A stretch of DNA of 64,000 nt from Pedobacter cryoconitis (GTDB lineage Bacteria; Bacteroidota; Bacteroidia; Sphingobacteriales; Sphingobacteriaceae). Of this stretch, positions 32,864 to 43,232 are shown one piece after another (position 1 is the first letter of the stretch; each line of letters begins with the position of its first letter). The DNA lies in contig NZ_JACHCG010000001.1 of assembly GCF_014200595.1 (NCBI RefSeq), positions 2,232,001-2,296,000 of the forward strand, in the 5' to 3' direction. The notes beneath the pieces are model-generated. The model made no database searches. It worked only from the letters and a program-made list of their open reading frames with translations, and was not told the origin of the DNA. Made by a program: the position numbers and the translations under genes.

Positions 32864-35800
32864 ATGAACACTGAGAACAACGCCTTTTTTAAAAATAAAA
32901 AACCAATCTTAATTGGTTCAATTGCAGTTATTCTGATCGGAATAGCTGCTTTTTTTATTTTCAGAAAACATAAGCCGGCAGAAATGCAGCAGGCTTATGC
33001 GAAATATATTGAAGGCTATACTTCTGGTACGGTCTCTAAAAAGAGTTTTATCAGAATTCAGCTGGCCAGCCAGGTGAAAACAATGGGTGAACTGGGTAAA
33101 CCGGACGAGCGTAATTTGTTCAGCTTCTCCCCTTCCGTAAAAGGTAAAACTTACTGGATAGATGCGCAAACCGTAGAATTCAGGCCGGATGAAAAATTAG
33201 AATCCGGAAAAACATATACAGCCAGTTTCAACCTTGGCAAAGTAACTGAAACGGAGAAAGATCTCGAAGAGTTCGATTTCGAATTCAGTGTCATCAAACC
33301 CGGTTTGGTACTTAGCCAGAATGGTCTGATTTCCCAGAATAATACTTCCCTGGGCTATATGAAACTGACCGGAGAAATCAGCACGGCTGATGAAGAAGAT
33401 CCTAAACAACTGGAAAAATGTCTGGAGCTTGAATTTGATCAGCACTTAAAGATAAAATGGCAGCATAGTCCACAGAAAAACTCTTCCACTTTTCTGATTG
33501 ATAGTATCAAGAAAACATCAAAAGAAGAAAAACTGGTTCTTAAATGGTCTGGCGATGCAATAGACGCTAAAAACAAAGGTGAAGAGAATTTAGCTGTGCC
33601 GGCAAATGGCGTATTCAAAGTGCTTGCTACAAAAGCCATACAGAATCTGGAAGATTATGCATTGGTACAGTTTTCTGAACCAGTAGGTATCGGACAGGAT
33701 TTAACAGGTTTGATCACACTGGGAACGGGTTCAGATTTAAGGTATACCATAGATGGTAGCCAGGTTAAAATTTATACGCCGGAACCATTACTTGGAAATT
33801 ATACCTTAACCGTCAACAAAGGAGTTGTCAATAGTAACGAGCGCGTACTCAATGCAAGTACAACAGCCAACATTGTGTTTGAGAATAAACTGCCTACGGT
33901 GACTATTGCCGGCAGCGGAACAATTCTTCCCAATTCAGGCAAATTGGTCCTTCCTTTTGAGGCAGTGAACCTGAAAGCTGTAGACGTGACGATCGTTAAA
34001 GTATATGAGAATAATATCCCGCAGTTCTTCCAGAACAATAACTATAAAGAAGCAAACGAATTAAGACGTGTTGGTAAACCATTACTGCAAAAGAAAATCC
34101 GGTTAGATGAAGATAAAACGCTGAATCTTCATAAAAAGAACCGGTTTGTACTGGACCTTGATAAAATCCTTAAAGCAGAACCTGGTGCCATGTACAGGGT
34201 AACTTTCAGTTTCCGTCAGGCTTATAATATTCTGAATTGTACTGAGGGTACGGCTGTTAAAGAAAATCAGGAGGAGAACGAATATGAATATTATAGTGAA
34301 AAGATAGACGAAGATGATGACTTTTGGCGCACCTACAATAACTATTACAGCCCTGACTATAACTGGAGCGATAAAGACAACCCTTGTACACCATCTTATT
34401 ATACGAGTGACAAATTTGTAAGCCGGAATTTATTAGTCTCCAATATCGGACTGGTGGCTAAAAGAGGAAATGACAACAGCATGCTGATTGTTGCGACCGA
34501 TCTCCTGACAACGAAAGGATTAAGCGGGGTTACACTTGAATTACTGGATTATCAGCGCCAGGTTATTCACACTGTGAAAACTGATGGCGATGGGATGGCT
34601 TCCTTTGACTTGAAAAGAAAACCTTTCCTGCTGGTTGCCAAAAATGGAGATGAACGCGGATATTTAAAGCTTGATGATGGAAATTCACTTCCGCTGAGTC
34701 GTTTTGATGTTGGTGGTGATGTGGTACAAAATGGCTTAAAAGGATTGATTTATGGAGAACGTGGTGTCTGGAGACCAGGAGATTCACTCTTCTTATCTTT
34801 CATTCTGGAAGATAAACTGAAGAAACTTCCTGCCGCCTATCCGGTTACTTTTGAACTGTATAATCCACAGGGCCAACTGGTCAAAAAAGCAATCAGCGGT
34901 GCCTCTTTAAATGGATTTTATGCCTTCCGTACAGCGACTGAAAGTACTGCACCTACCGGAAACTGGGTAGCGAAAGTAAAAGCAGGCGGAGCTTCCTTTC
35001 AAAAAACAATCAAGATCGAGACGGTTATGCCTAACCGTTTGAAAATTGGTTTTGACATAGGCAACCGTAAATATTTAGGCACAGGGGCAACAGCAACTGC
35101 TGCCCTTTCTGCCAACTGGTTATTTGGCGCAGCTGGTAAAAACCTGAAAGCTAAAGTAGATGTGAATTTGAATACCATGGAAACTACGTTCCCTGGATTT
35201 GGTGGTTATAATTTTGATAATCCAACTGTAAATTTCGTCTCCCAGGTTAAAACTATATTTGAAGGCAGACTGAACGAAAACGGAATGGCAGCTGTCAATA
35301 CAAATCTGAACGATAATGCAACCGCACCGGGAGTACTGAAAGCTAATTTTACCACCAAAGTATTTGAAGCAGGTGGAAATTTCAGTATTGACAATTTCTC
35401 TGTCCCCTACCACGTATTTACCAATTATTATGGGATCAAAGCACCAGAGGGAGAAAAATTAAGCGGAATGCTGGTGACCGGTAAAGATCATAACTTTAGT
35501 ATCGTGAATGTAAACCGCGATGGTAAACTGATTGGTGGTTCTAAAAATGTTCAGGTAGAATTATACAAAGTACAATGGCGCTGGTGGTGGGAACAGGATA
35601 CTCAAAATTCCTTCGCTAATTTTACTCAGAACGAATATAACAAGCTGATTCAGAAAGAAAATGTAACCTTACAAAATGGAAAAGGGAACTGGACGTTACA
35701 CATTAATGAACCCGAATGGGGACGTTACCTGGTTTTGGTCCGCGATTTGAATGGAGGCCACGTAACCGGTAAAGCTGTTTATGTAGATTGGCCGGGATGG

Positions 35801-38443
35801 GCACAACGCGAACAATCAGCGAACCCGACCGAAGCATCCATGCTTTCTTTTACTGCAAATAAAACTAAATTCAAAGTAGGTGAAGACGTAGTCTTAACGA
35901 TCCCTACCGGCGAAAACGGAAGGGCTTTAATCTCTATTGAAAATGGAAGCCGGGTTTTAAAAACTTATTGGACGGATACCAAAAAAGGTCAGACTCAATT
36001 TAAATTCAAGGCAGAGAAGAATATGGCGCCAAACGTGTTTGCGAACATTACGTTATTACAACCGCATGCACAAACAGTCAATGACTTACCAATCCGGATG
36101 TATGGCGCTATTCCTTTAATCATTGAAGATCCGGAAACGATATTAAAGCCAGTCATTAAAATGGCTGACAAGATCAAACCTGAAACTGAAAATACGATTA
36201 CCGTTTCTGAACAGAACGGAAAAGCAATGACCTATACGATTGCACTTGTAGATGAAGGGTTACTGGACTTAACAAGATTCAAAACTCCGGACCCGCATGC
36301 TGTATTTTATGCACGTGAAGGTTTGGGCGTTAAAACATGGGACCTTTTTGACTATGTATTAGGTGCATGGGGCGGTAATCTGGAACGCATTCTAAGTATT
36401 GGAGGTGATGGCAGTGCAAATCGCAACCTGAATCCTGCAAAAGCAAACCGCTTTACTGCCGTTGTTAAATACTTAGGCCCATTTGCTTTAGGCAAAGGGG
36501 GCAGTCAGACGCACAAATTCAAGTTACCGCAATATATTGGCGCAGTCAGGGCAATGGTTGTTGCCGGACAAGACGGTGCCTATGGATTTGCAGAGAAATC
36601 TGTGCAGGTGAAAAAACCATTAATGGTATTGGCGACCTTACCAAGGGTTATAGGGCCAGGGGAAAGTTTCACTTTGCCAGTCACCGTATTCGCAACAGAA
36701 AAGAATCTTAAAAATGTAAACGTACAACTGCAAACACAAAATCTACAGGTAGCAGGTGCTAAAACAAGGCAATTAACTTACGCGCAACCGGGTGAACAAA
36801 TGGCTTATTTTGAAGTCACTGTGCCGCAAATGACAGGAATTGCTAAAGTGAAAATTGTAGCACAAAGCGGAGCGGAGAAAGCAGTTTACGATCTTGAACT
36901 GGATATCAGAAACCCAAATCCATATGTAACTAATGTAGTTTCTGCCATCATACAGCCGGGGCAAAGCTGGACTGCAAATTACCTGCCTTTAGGTATTGCA
37001 GGCAGTAATTCCGGAAGCGTAGAATTATCGGCTATCCCACCGGTTAACCTTAAAAAGCGACTAAGTTACCTTATGCAGTATCCACATGGTTGTGTAGAAC
37101 AGACAACTTCGGCTGTGTTCCCGCAATTATTCCTGAATAAATTAAGCCCGCTGACTGAACAGCAGAAAGCCCAAACGGATAAAAACATCAAAGCTGGAAT
37201 TAACAGACTGCGTTCTTTCCAAACTACAGAAGGCGGTTTAGCTTACTGGCCGGGTGAGCCTGCTGCTGATGAATGGGGGACTAACTACGCCGGACACTTC
37301 CTGGTAGAAGCACAAAACGGTGGTTATAATATTCCTGTGGGTATGCTGGACGAAGTTTTACGTTACCTGAAAGGCAAAGCAGGAAGCTGGGTACCCAATA
37401 GCAACAATTTCTATGGCGGCGATCTGTCACAAGCTTATCGTTTGTATGTACTGGCGCTGGCGCGTAAACCAGAAATGGCAGCCATGAACAGGTTACGCGC
37501 TTTTGAATATCTGTCAGTTAGTGCTAAATGGAGGCTTGCAGCTGCTTATCAGCTTGCAGGACAGGCTTCGGCTGCTAATGCGCTGATCAAAGGCCTTGAA
37601 GTAACGATCAAACCTTATACACAACTGGGTGGCACTTATGGCTCTGATAGTCGTGATGAAGCCATGATCCTGGAGACTTTAACGCTGATGGGACAAAGAG
37701 GAAAAGCAGCACAGGTATTACAAACGCTGGCAGCTAAATTAGGTACAAATGACTGGTACAGTACACAAACTACAGCGTATAGCTTATTAGCCGTGGCCAA
37801 ATTTTGCGGACAGAATTCAGCTTCTGCCAAATTGAACTATAGCTATCAGCTGGATGGAAAAAAAGGAACGTTGAATGCAAACCAATACTTAAGCAGTTTA
37901 CCTATCAATTTTAAAGGAAAAACAGCAGTAGTGACTAATCATGGACAAACTGTACTTTTTGCCCGGTTAATTCTGGATGGACAACCAGCCGCTGGTCAGA
38001 ATAACTTCAAACCTAACAACGCGGAGATTCTGGATATGTCGATCAGCTATAAATTACTGAACGGGAAACCAGTTGATCCTTCAGTTTTAAAACAAGGATT
38101 GGATTTCTACGCTGAAGTAGTCGTAAAAAATCCGGGTAAAATGGGTCTTTATGAGCAGATGGCCTTAACACAGATATTCCCTTCTGGCTGGGAAATTATC
38201 AATACAAGAGTAAATGATAACGAAAGTATTATCTCTTCCTCTCCGTATACTTACAGGGATATCAGAGATGATCGCGTATTCACTTATTTCAACCTCAGAG
38301 AGAATGAGACGGTAACTTATAAAGTATTGTTAAACGCTTCATATATTGGTAAATACTACTTATCAGCAGTACAGTGTGAGGCCATGTACAACAATACAAT
38401 TAGTGCAACACAAGATGGAAAATGGGTGCAGGTGATTAAATAA
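32864..38443 (+). CDS. Bacterial alpha-2-macroglobulin (large form)
   Basis: A giant envelope protein of 1859 residues. One N-terminal helix (PILIGSIAVILIGIAAFFIF, about residues 14-33) anchors it with the bulk in the periplasm; no lipobox is seen, unlike E. coli YfhM. Macroglobulin beta-sandwich domains fill most of the length, with the GLKGLIYGERGVWRPGDSL block typical of the family. The thioester motif is intact: Cys1410-Val-Glu-Gln1413 within YPHGCVEQTTS, followed by the alpha/alpha thioester domain. The protein is thought to trap proteases that reach the periplasm. It is 2 bp from pbpC, matching the conserved pairing with PBP1C, which repairs peptidoglycan. Confidence 0.95.
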   Translation: MNTENNAFFKNKKPILIGSIAVILIGIAAFFIFRKHKPAEMQQAYAKYIEGYTSGTVSKKSFIRIQLASQVKTMGELGKPDERNLFSFSPSVKGKTYWIDAQTVEFRPDEKLESGKTYTASFNLGKVTETEKDLEEFDFEFSVIKPGLVLSQNGLISQNNTSLGYMKLTGEISTADEEDPKQLEKCLELEFDQHLKIKWQHSPQKNSSTFLIDSIKKTSKEEKLVLKWSGDAIDAKNKGEENLAVPANGVFKVLATKAIQNLEDYALVQFSEPVGIGQDLTGLITLGTGSDLRYTIDGSQVKIYTPEPLLGNYTLTVNKGVVNSNERVLNASTTANIVFENKLPTVTIAGSGTILPNSGKLVLPFEAVNLKAVDVTIVKVYENNIPQFFQNNNYKEANELRRVGKPLLQKKIRLDEDKTLNLHKKNRFVLDLDKILKAEPGAMYRVTFSFRQAYNILNCTEGTAVKENQEENEYEYYSEKIDEDDDFWRTYNNYYSPDYNWSDKDNPCTPSYYTSDKFVSRNLLVSNIGLVAKRGNDNSMLIVATDLLTTKGLSGVTLELLDYQRQVIHTVKTDGDGMASFDLKRKPFLLVAKNGDERGYLKLDDGNSLPLSRFDVGGDVVQNGLKGLIYGERGVWRPGDSLFLSFILEDKLKKLPAAYPVTFELYNPQGQLVKKAISGASLNGFYAFRTATESTAPTGNWVAKVKAGGASFQKTIKIETVMPNRLKIGFDIGNRKYLGTGATATAALSANWLFGAAGKNLKAKVDVNLNTMETTFPGFGGYNFDNPTVNFVSQVKTIFEGRLNENGMAAVNTNLNDNATAPGVLKANFTTKVFEAGGNFSIDNFSVPYHVFTNYYGIKAPEGEKLSGMLVTGKDHNFSIVNVNRDGKLIGGSKNVQVELYKVQWRWWWEQDTQNSFANFTQNEYNKLIQKENVTLQNGKGNWTLHINEPEWGRYLVLVRDLNGGHVTGKAVYVDWPGWAQREQSANPTEASMLSFTANKTKFKVGEDVVLTIPTGENGRALISIENGSRVLKTYWTDTKKGQTQFKFKAEKNMAPNVFANITLLQPHAQTVNDLPIRMYGAIPLIIEDPETILKPVIKMADKIKPETENTITVSEQNGKAMTYTIALVDEGLLDLTRFKTPDPHAVFYAREGLGVKTWDLFDYVLGAWGGNLERILSIGGDGSANRNLNPAKANRFTAVVKYLGPFALGKGGSQTHKFKLPQYIGAVRAMVVAGQDGAYGFAEKSVQVKKPLMVLATLPRVIGPGESFTLPVTVFATEKNLKNVNVQLQTQNLQVAGAKTRQLTYAQPGEQMAYFEVTVPQMTGIAKVKIVAQSGAEKAVYDLELDIRNPNPYVTNVVSAIIQPGQSWTANYLPLGIAGSNSGSVELSAIPPVNLKKRLSYLMQYPHGCVEQTTSAVFPQLFLNKLSPLTEQQKAQTDKNIKAGINRLRSFQTTEGGLAYWPGEPAADEWGTNYAGHFLVEAQNGGYNIPVGMLDEVLRYLKGKAGSWVPNSNNFYGGDLSQAYRLYVLALARKPEMAAMNRLRAFEYLSVSAKWRLAAAYQLAGQASAANALIKGLEVTIKPYTQLGGTYGSDSRDEAMILETLTLMGQRGKAAQVLQTLAAKLGTNDWYSTQTTAYSLLAVAKFCGQNSASAKLNYSYQLDGKKGTLNANQYLSSLPINFKGKTAVVTNHGQTVLFARLILDGQPAAGQNNFKPNNAEILDMSISYKLLNGKPVDPSVLKQGLDFYAEVVVKNPGKMGLYEQMALTQIFPSGWEIINTRVNDNESIISSSPYTYRDIRDDRVFTYFNLRENETVTYKVLLNASYIGKYYLSAVQCEAMYNNTISATQDGKWVQVIK

Positions 38444-38445
38444 AA

Positions 38446-40836
38446 ATGAACATAAAAATAAAGCCGGTATCAAAACTACTGATTGGCGATGGTATAGTAT
38501 TCCTGTTATTATGTTGGTTTTTAGTATGCCTGCCTGCCAGACTGTTTGTCTCTCCCACTTCTTATGTCGTGGAAGCTTCCAATGGAGGACTATTGAATGC
38601 CGCCATTGCCGCAGATGGGCAATGGCGCTTTCCTGCTGCTGACACTGTACCTGACAAATTTGCAAAATGTATTGTCGCTTTTGAGGACAAAAGGTTTTAC
38701 AAACATCCCGGGATTGACATTTTGGCTATGGCAAGGGCGATGAAACAAAACTTCCGCGCCAAAGGAATTGTAAGTGGCGGCAGTACGCTGACCATGCAAA
38801 CTATCCGGCTCAGCCGCAGACAAGACCGTACGGTTGCTCAAAAGTTATTCGAAATCTTACTGGCAATCCGTTTAGAGGTTAGAAGTTCAAAAAAAGAAAT
38901 CCTCAAATTATATGCTGCCAATGCACCCTTTGGAAGTAATGTGGTTGGCCTGGAAGCAGCAGCCTGGCGATATTTTGGCAGGAGCCCTCAGTCACTTTCC
39001 TGGGGAGAAATGGCAACATTGGCCGTTTTACCCAATAGTCCGAGGTTAGTACATCCGGGCCGTAATATTACAAGGCTGATTACCAAGAGAAATAACCTGC
39101 TTGATGAGCTCGCTAAATTAAAAATCATTGATCAGGCTACGGCCAATCTGTCCAAACTAGAGCCCGTACCCGGTAAACCAAGGCCGTTACCACAAGACGC
39201 TCCCCATTTATTGAATAGATTTAAAACTGAAAGAATCAGTTTAAAGATCCCGAACACGCGTGTAAGGTCAACTTTAGATGAATCCTTGCAGTTAAAGATC
39301 AATTCCTTATTAAAAAGATATAACAACCGCTATCGCGCAAATGATATTGATAACATTGCTGCGCTCGTCCTGAATGTAAAAAACGGGACAGTGATGGCTT
39401 ATGCAGGGAATATTTATCAGCCGGAAAATGCAGCATTGGAAAGTCATGTAGACATGATCAAAGCTCCGCGCAGTCCCGGCAGCACCTTAAAACCACTGTT
39501 ATACGCCAGTATGTTAAATGACGGACTGATCCTTCCTAAAACTCTGATTCCGGATATCCCTACTCAAATCGGCAACTATTCTCCACAAAATTATGACCTG
39601 GGTTACGATGGAGCAATTGCTGCCGACCGTGCATTAAGCCGTTCACTGAACATTCCGGCAGTTCGTTTATTACAGACTTATAAATATCCCCGCTTTTATG
39701 ATCAATTAAAAAAACTTGGATTTTCAACGCTTAACCAACCGGCAGATCATTATGGTTTGTCATTAATTCTTGGAGGCAGTGAAGTCACCTTGTGGGATCT
39801 TGCCAAAACTTATATGGGCATGGCCAGATCACTCAACCATTATAATGACTATAAAGGATATTATAATCCACATGATTACGACGCCCCGGTTTATGTACAG
39901 TCAAAAAACACAGAAAAACCAGATGAAAATGAAATGCAGCGTAACTCCTTTCTGGATAACGGAGCTATCTGGAGCACATTTAATGCAATGGAAGAATTGA
40001 TGCGCCCCGGTGACGAAGGGCTCTGGGAGCAATTTTCTTCTGCACAACGTTTAGCCTGGAAAACCGGGACAAGTTTTGGTTTCAGAGATGCCTGGGCAAT
40101 TGGCCTTACGCCCGATTATGTAGTTTGTGTGTGGGTAGGAAATGCAGATGGTGAAGGCAGGCCCGGATTAACAGGAATTGATGTTGCGGCGCCTGTATTA
40201 TTTGATATTTTCAGGCAATTACCTAAAGGTAAATGGTTTGAAACACCAAAAAACAAATTGAAACAACTGACGATCTGTCGTCAAAGTGGCTATAAAGCCA
40301 GTCAATATTGTCCTGACCGTGTTAATGAGCTGGTTCCTTTTGCGGGAGAAAAAACTGTAGTTTGCCCCTACCATAAAATCATACATCTTAACCAGGGCGC
40401 TGCTTTCAGAGTCACAGATCAATGTGTAAGCCCGGCAGATATGGTCCACCAACCCTGGTTTATTTTGCCGCCAGCAATGGAATATTATTATAAGATCAAG
40501 CATAGCGACTATAAACCTTTGCCCCCATTTATGGAAGGATGCGGCGATACCGGTAATAATTATGTAATGGATATGATCTATCCGAAGAATAATGCCGCTA
40601 TTTATATTCCCTTAGAGTTTGATGGCAAAAGAGGAAAAGTTGTATTTACAGCAACGCATAAAAATGCTGCCGCTCAGATATACTGGCATATAGACAATGA
40701 ATATGTGGCCACAACCGCGCATACACATCAGCTGAGCCTGAGTCCGGCACCCGGCAAGCATACCTTAACACTAGTGGATGATCAGGGAGAAAGATTTGTT
40801 CAGCAGTTTACTATACTGGACCGGGATAAAAACTAA
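38446..40836 (+). CDS. pbpC: Penicillin-binding protein 1C
   Basis: A bifunctional peptidoglycan synthase of 796 residues. An N-terminal membrane helix (about residues 11-30) precedes the GT51 transglycosylase domain, with catalytic Glu80 in FEDKRFYKHPGID, followed by GGSTLTMQTIRL. The transpeptidase domain has Ser346-x-x-Lys (PGSTLKP), SLN (RSLNIPA) and KTGTS starting at Lys539. A C-terminal PBP1C-type domain (about 690-796) ends the protein. It is coupled to the alpha-2-macroglobulin gene, so the two probably act together in the periplasm as a defence-and-repair unit. It overlaps the convergent lysoplasmalogenase gene by 4 bp. Confidence 0.96.
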   Translation: MNIKIKPVSKLLIGDGIVFLLLCWFLVCLPARLFVSPTSYVVEASNGGLLNAAIAADGQWRFPAADTVPDKFAKCIVAFEDKRFYKHPGIDILAMARAMKQNFRAKGIVSGGSTLTMQTIRLSRRQDRTVAQKLFEILLAIRLEVRSSKKEILKLYAANAPFGSNVVGLEAAAWRYFGRSPQSLSWGEMATLAVLPNSPRLVHPGRNITRLITKRNNLLDELAKLKIIDQATANLSKLEPVPGKPRPLPQDAPHLLNRFKTERISLKIPNTRVRSTLDESLQLKINSLLKRYNNRYRANDIDNIAALVLNVKNGTVMAYAGNIYQPENAALESHVDMIKAPRSPGSTLKPLLYASMLNDGLILPKTLIPDIPTQIGNYSPQNYDLGYDGAIAADRALSRSLNIPAVRLLQTYKYPRFYDQLKKLGFSTLNQPADHYGLSLILGGSEVTLWDLAKTYMGMARSLNHYNDYKGYYNPHDYDAPVYVQSKNTEKPDENEMQRNSFLDNGAIWSTFNAMEELMRPGDEGLWEQFSSAQRLAWKTGTSFGFRDAWAIGLTPDYVVCVWVGNADGEGRPGLTGIDVAAPVLFDIFRQLPKGKWFETPKNKLKQLTICRQSGYKASQYCPDRVNELVPFAGEKTVVCPYHKIIHLNQGAAFRVTDQCVSPADMVHQPWFILPPAMEYYYKIKHSDYKPLPPFMEGCGDTGNNYVMDMIYPKNNAAIYIPLEFDGKRGKVVFTATHKNAAAQIYWHIDNEYVATTAHTHQLSLSPAPGKHTLTLVDDQGERFVQQFTILDRDKN

Positions 40837-41537
40837 TCAGCCGTTAAAGGACGGATTAATTTTCGTTCTGCCCCGCCTATCACGATCAGGTACTGCGCAA
40901 TCATGTAAATTACACTAATCAGCAGATCAGAAAATTCAAAGGGGCTAATAAAGTAAGTATGCGCTAAAAGTGCATCAGCAAAGATAAAAAACAAGACACC
41001 TGTAAGAATCAGCTTAAAGCTCAGTTGATTTACACGTTGATTTCTAAAGGCGGCCATCATAATAAGCAGGGCGACAATAAAAATGCAGGCCAGTACAGGT
41101 AACCTTAAGGTACCCAAATGTGGTCTGAGATAGAAATAAAAAGCAGTAAAAGTGATGGCGCTACTGAAAATGGCGATCCTTGCCCCTTTTTTATCAAGCT
41201 CTTGCGCAGAGCGAAAATCAAGGTAAAAAGCACCCATATAAAACAGATGGCAAATCAGGAAGGCGACCAGTCCATAAGAAAACCAGGACGGATTATAGCC
41301 CCTCAGCAGAAACAAAGCACTGCCGGTAAGGGCAAAAACCAAACCTGTAAATAACCTTTGATGGAAACGGCCGCTTAACTTTGTAGTCAGGCAGAAAAAC
41401 ACCATTAGTACCAGCGTAATGCACGGTATCAGACCATAGTTTAAAAGCGTAAATTGCTTGTATCCGGAAGCCAGCACCAATATAAATAGCAGTGCATAAG
41501 CCAGGTTAAATAGCAGGTATTTTTTTATCAACCCCAT
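40833..41537 (-). CDS. Lysoplasmalogenase (YhhN family)
   Basis: A 234-residue inner-membrane protein with about eight helices. LTGVLFFIFADALLAH and IYMIAQYLIVIGGAE are the family's conserved blocks, in which the Asp is essential in characterised members. Eukaryotic TMEM86 and some bacterial YhhN proteins cleave the vinyl ether of lysoplasmalogens. Whether this bacterium makes plasmalogens is not visible here, so the role is inferred from the family only. The 3' end overlaps pbpC by 4 bp, convergently. Confidence 0.8.
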   Translation of the reverse strand: MGLIKKYLLFNLAYALLFILVLASGYKQFTLLNYGLIPCITLVLMVFFCLTTKLSGRFHQRLFTGLVFALTGSALFLLRGYNPSWFSYGLVAFLICHLFYMGAFYLDFRSAQELDKKGARIAIFSSAITFTAFYFYLRPHLGTLRLPVLACIFIVALLIMMAAFRNQRVNQLSFKLILTGVLFFIFADALLAHTYFISPFEFSDLLISVIYMIAQYLIVIGGAERKLIRPLTAD

Positions 41538-41570
41538 ATATCAGGATAATTGTGTTAATCACCCGAAGTA

Positions 41571-41604
41571 AGAACCAGGAATTATTGTGTTAAAGCCTGG
41601 TTCT
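41571..41604 (-). terminator. Hairpin downstream of the RRM gene
   Basis: AGAACCAGG (41571-41579) pairs exactly with CCTGGTTCT (41596-41604) over a 16-nt loop, 42 bp after the RRM stop codon. There is no strong T-run, so its role as a terminator is probable and not certain. Confidence 0.6.
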
Positions 41605-41646
41605 CTATGTGATGATAGAAAAATCGATCCAATAGAAAAAAGCTAA

Positions 41647-41961
41647 TTAATAGCTTCTTTCTCTGTTGTTGTTGTTGCGTTTGAAACCACCGCCACCACC
41701 ACCAGCACCGCCAGTATTAGGTTTTTCCTGTGCTTCAGCAACTTTAATACGGTTACCATTGTAATCACCACCGTTCATTCTCTTGATCGCTTCTTTAGCC
41801 TCTTCGTCTACTGGCATCTCTACGAAACCAAAACCACGACTCTGACCAGTTTCACGATCTTTGATAATTCTAAGTGATTTTACCTGACCGAAATCACCAA
41901 ATACGGCTGTTAATTCATCTTCCCCTACTTCTAACGGAAGGCCTGTAATAAATATCTTCAT
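41647..41961 (-). CDS. RRM-type RNA-binding protein
   Basis: 104 residues: one RNA recognition motif (about 1-80) with RNP2 as IFITGL and RNP1 as SRGFGFVEM, including the aromatic residues that stack on RNA. A Gly-rich and then Asn/Arg-rich tail (GGAGGGGGGFKRNNNNRERSY) follows. Such small proteins are abundant RNA chaperones or post-transcriptional regulators in Bacteroidetes, which lack Hfq in many species. A good TTG-N22-TACCTTTG promoter lies directly upstream. Confidence 0.94.
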   Translation of the reverse strand: MKIFITGLPLEVGEDELTAVFGDFGQVKSLRIIKDRETGQSRGFGFVEMPVDEEAKEAIKRMNGGDYNGNRIKVAEAQEKPNTGGAGGGGGGFKRNNNNRERSY

Positions 41962-41980
41962 TAATGTCTAAAAATTTCCT

Positions 41981-42013
41981 CAAAGGTACAAAAACCATAC
42001 CTTTTATTTGCAA
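41981..42013 (-). promoter_or_regulatory. Promoter of the RRM gene
   Basis: On the minus strand TTG (42013-42011), 22 bp, TACCTTTG (41988-41981). The -7 box lies 19 bp before the ATG at 41961, so the 5' UTR is short. Confidence 0.6.
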
Positions 42014-42072
42014 TCAGATTGTAAGTAATCGATAAAATATTTATTTAATTGTTTAAAGTCCGTAAACACGAG

Positions 42073-42312
42073 CTATAAAACAGCGCCGGTCGACTCAATT
42101 GTTCTTTCCATGCAAAAGTCCCTGCCTTCATAATTCCATTCCAGCATCAGCTTCCATGTGCCTTGCGGAATAGCATCAATAGGGATATGCAGTAGCCCCC
42201 ACTCATCACTGCGTAAAAACTTGATGTCCTGTTTAAGCTGAGGGTCCGAAATGCAATTGAAAAACACTTTTACGGCCACCGGATGATCGAAAGAAAAAGT
42301 TACCGTTTTCAT
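42073..42312 (-). CDS. Small hypothetical protein, FixH-like segment
   Basis: 79 residues without a signal peptide or membrane helix. The second half, IPQGTWKLMLEWNYEGRDFCMER, resembles the G-x-W-x-x-x-x-x-W stretch of the periplasmic domain of FixH/CcoG-associated proteins, but the membrane helix of FixH is missing and no cbb3 oxidase genes are nearby. The similarity may be superficial. It lies 98 bp downstream of the YhhQ-type transporter on the same strand. Confidence 0.6.
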   Translation of the reverse strand: MKTVTFSFDHPVAVKVFFNCISDPQLKQDIKFLRSDEWGLLHIPIDAIPQGTWKLMLEWNYEGRDFCMERTIESTGAVL

Positions 42313-42410
42313 CTGTTATCATTAAGCTATCATTCATATTGCCTGATATTAACAACACAACAACAAATTTATCCGCAATGTTTTAAAAAACTTAAGGAAC
42401 AGCCTTTATC

Positions 42411-43178
42411 CTATCTTCCTGCCATTTTGATCAGCTTATGTGCCAGGTCTTTCCCAAGGTAATTATCAATGATACCATGAACCAGGTAAAGTATAGGCGT
42501 CATCAGAATAGCTACCAAAAACTTATAAGTATAATTCACTAAACCTATCGCTGCTACCATTTGCCAGCTCCAGTGATATTGAGGATTTAAATAAAAAGCA
42601 ATAAATATGACGACAAAACTATCGATCAGCTGAGAAACCAGTGTAGAGCCGGTAGATCTAAGCCATAAAGCGCGTTCACCGGTTATTTTTTTAATTTTAT
42701 GAAAGATCAGCACATCGGCAAACTGGCCAACCAGAAAAGCGACAATAGATCCGACAATAATCCACATTCCCTGCCCGAATATACCTGCAAAGGCATTATC
42801 CATATTCACCTGCTGCCCATTAATCTGCTGATTTACCCAGAAATCTGACGAGCTGAGGTTCATTGCACCCCAGACAATAAAAAAAGCATATCCAATCAGC
42901 ACAGCAGTTAATACCGAAAGAAACCGTACCTGCTTCATCCCGAAATATTCATTGATAATATCAGTCATGATAAAGATCAGCGGCCAGGTGAGCACCCCGG
43001 CAGACATATGAAATGATAAATTTGGAACACCTAACAAATTGATATTAAAATGTTTGATTCCGAGTGTGGCTTCCACACTAAATATTTTAACGCCAATAAA
43101 CTCAGATAGAATAGTATTAGCTACAAAAAAACTCCCTAATACGAGTAATAACCTGCTCTCTTTTGTTTTAAAAGTCAT
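42411..43178 (-). CDS. Queuosine precursor transporter (YhhQ/VUT family)
   Basis: A 255-residue inner-membrane protein with six to seven helices. VANTILSEFIGVKIF, WPLIFIMTDIINEYFG, VAFLVGQFADVLIFHKIKKI and STLVSQLIDSFVVIFIAFY are the family's conserved blocks. Members import queuine-pathway precursors such as preQ0 or preQ1. The queE gene for de novo 7-deazaguanine synthesis lies 7 kb away, so this organism appears able both to make and to salvage the precursor. It is divergent from the aminotransferase gene. Confidence 0.9.
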   Translation of the reverse strand: MTFKTKESRLLLVLGSFFVANTILSEFIGVKIFSVEATLGIKHFNINLLGVPNLSFHMSAGVLTWPLIFIMTDIINEYFGMKQVRFLSVLTAVLIGYAFFIVWGAMNLSSSDFWVNQQINGQQVNMDNAFAGIFGQGMWIIVGSIVAFLVGQFADVLIFHKIKKITGERALWLRSTGSTLVSQLIDSFVVIFIAFYLNPQYHWSWQMVAAIGLVNYTYKFLVAILMTPILYLVHGIIDNYLGKDLAHKLIKMAGR

Positions 43179-43232
43179 AATGCTAAAATCATAAATATAG
43201 ATGAATTTTAAACGGGCTCTTAATTTATTTTA

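Noticed and set aside
42073..42312. A firm FixH annotation
   Set aside because: Only a short Trp-containing stretch is similar, the membrane helix is missing, and no cbb3 genes are near.
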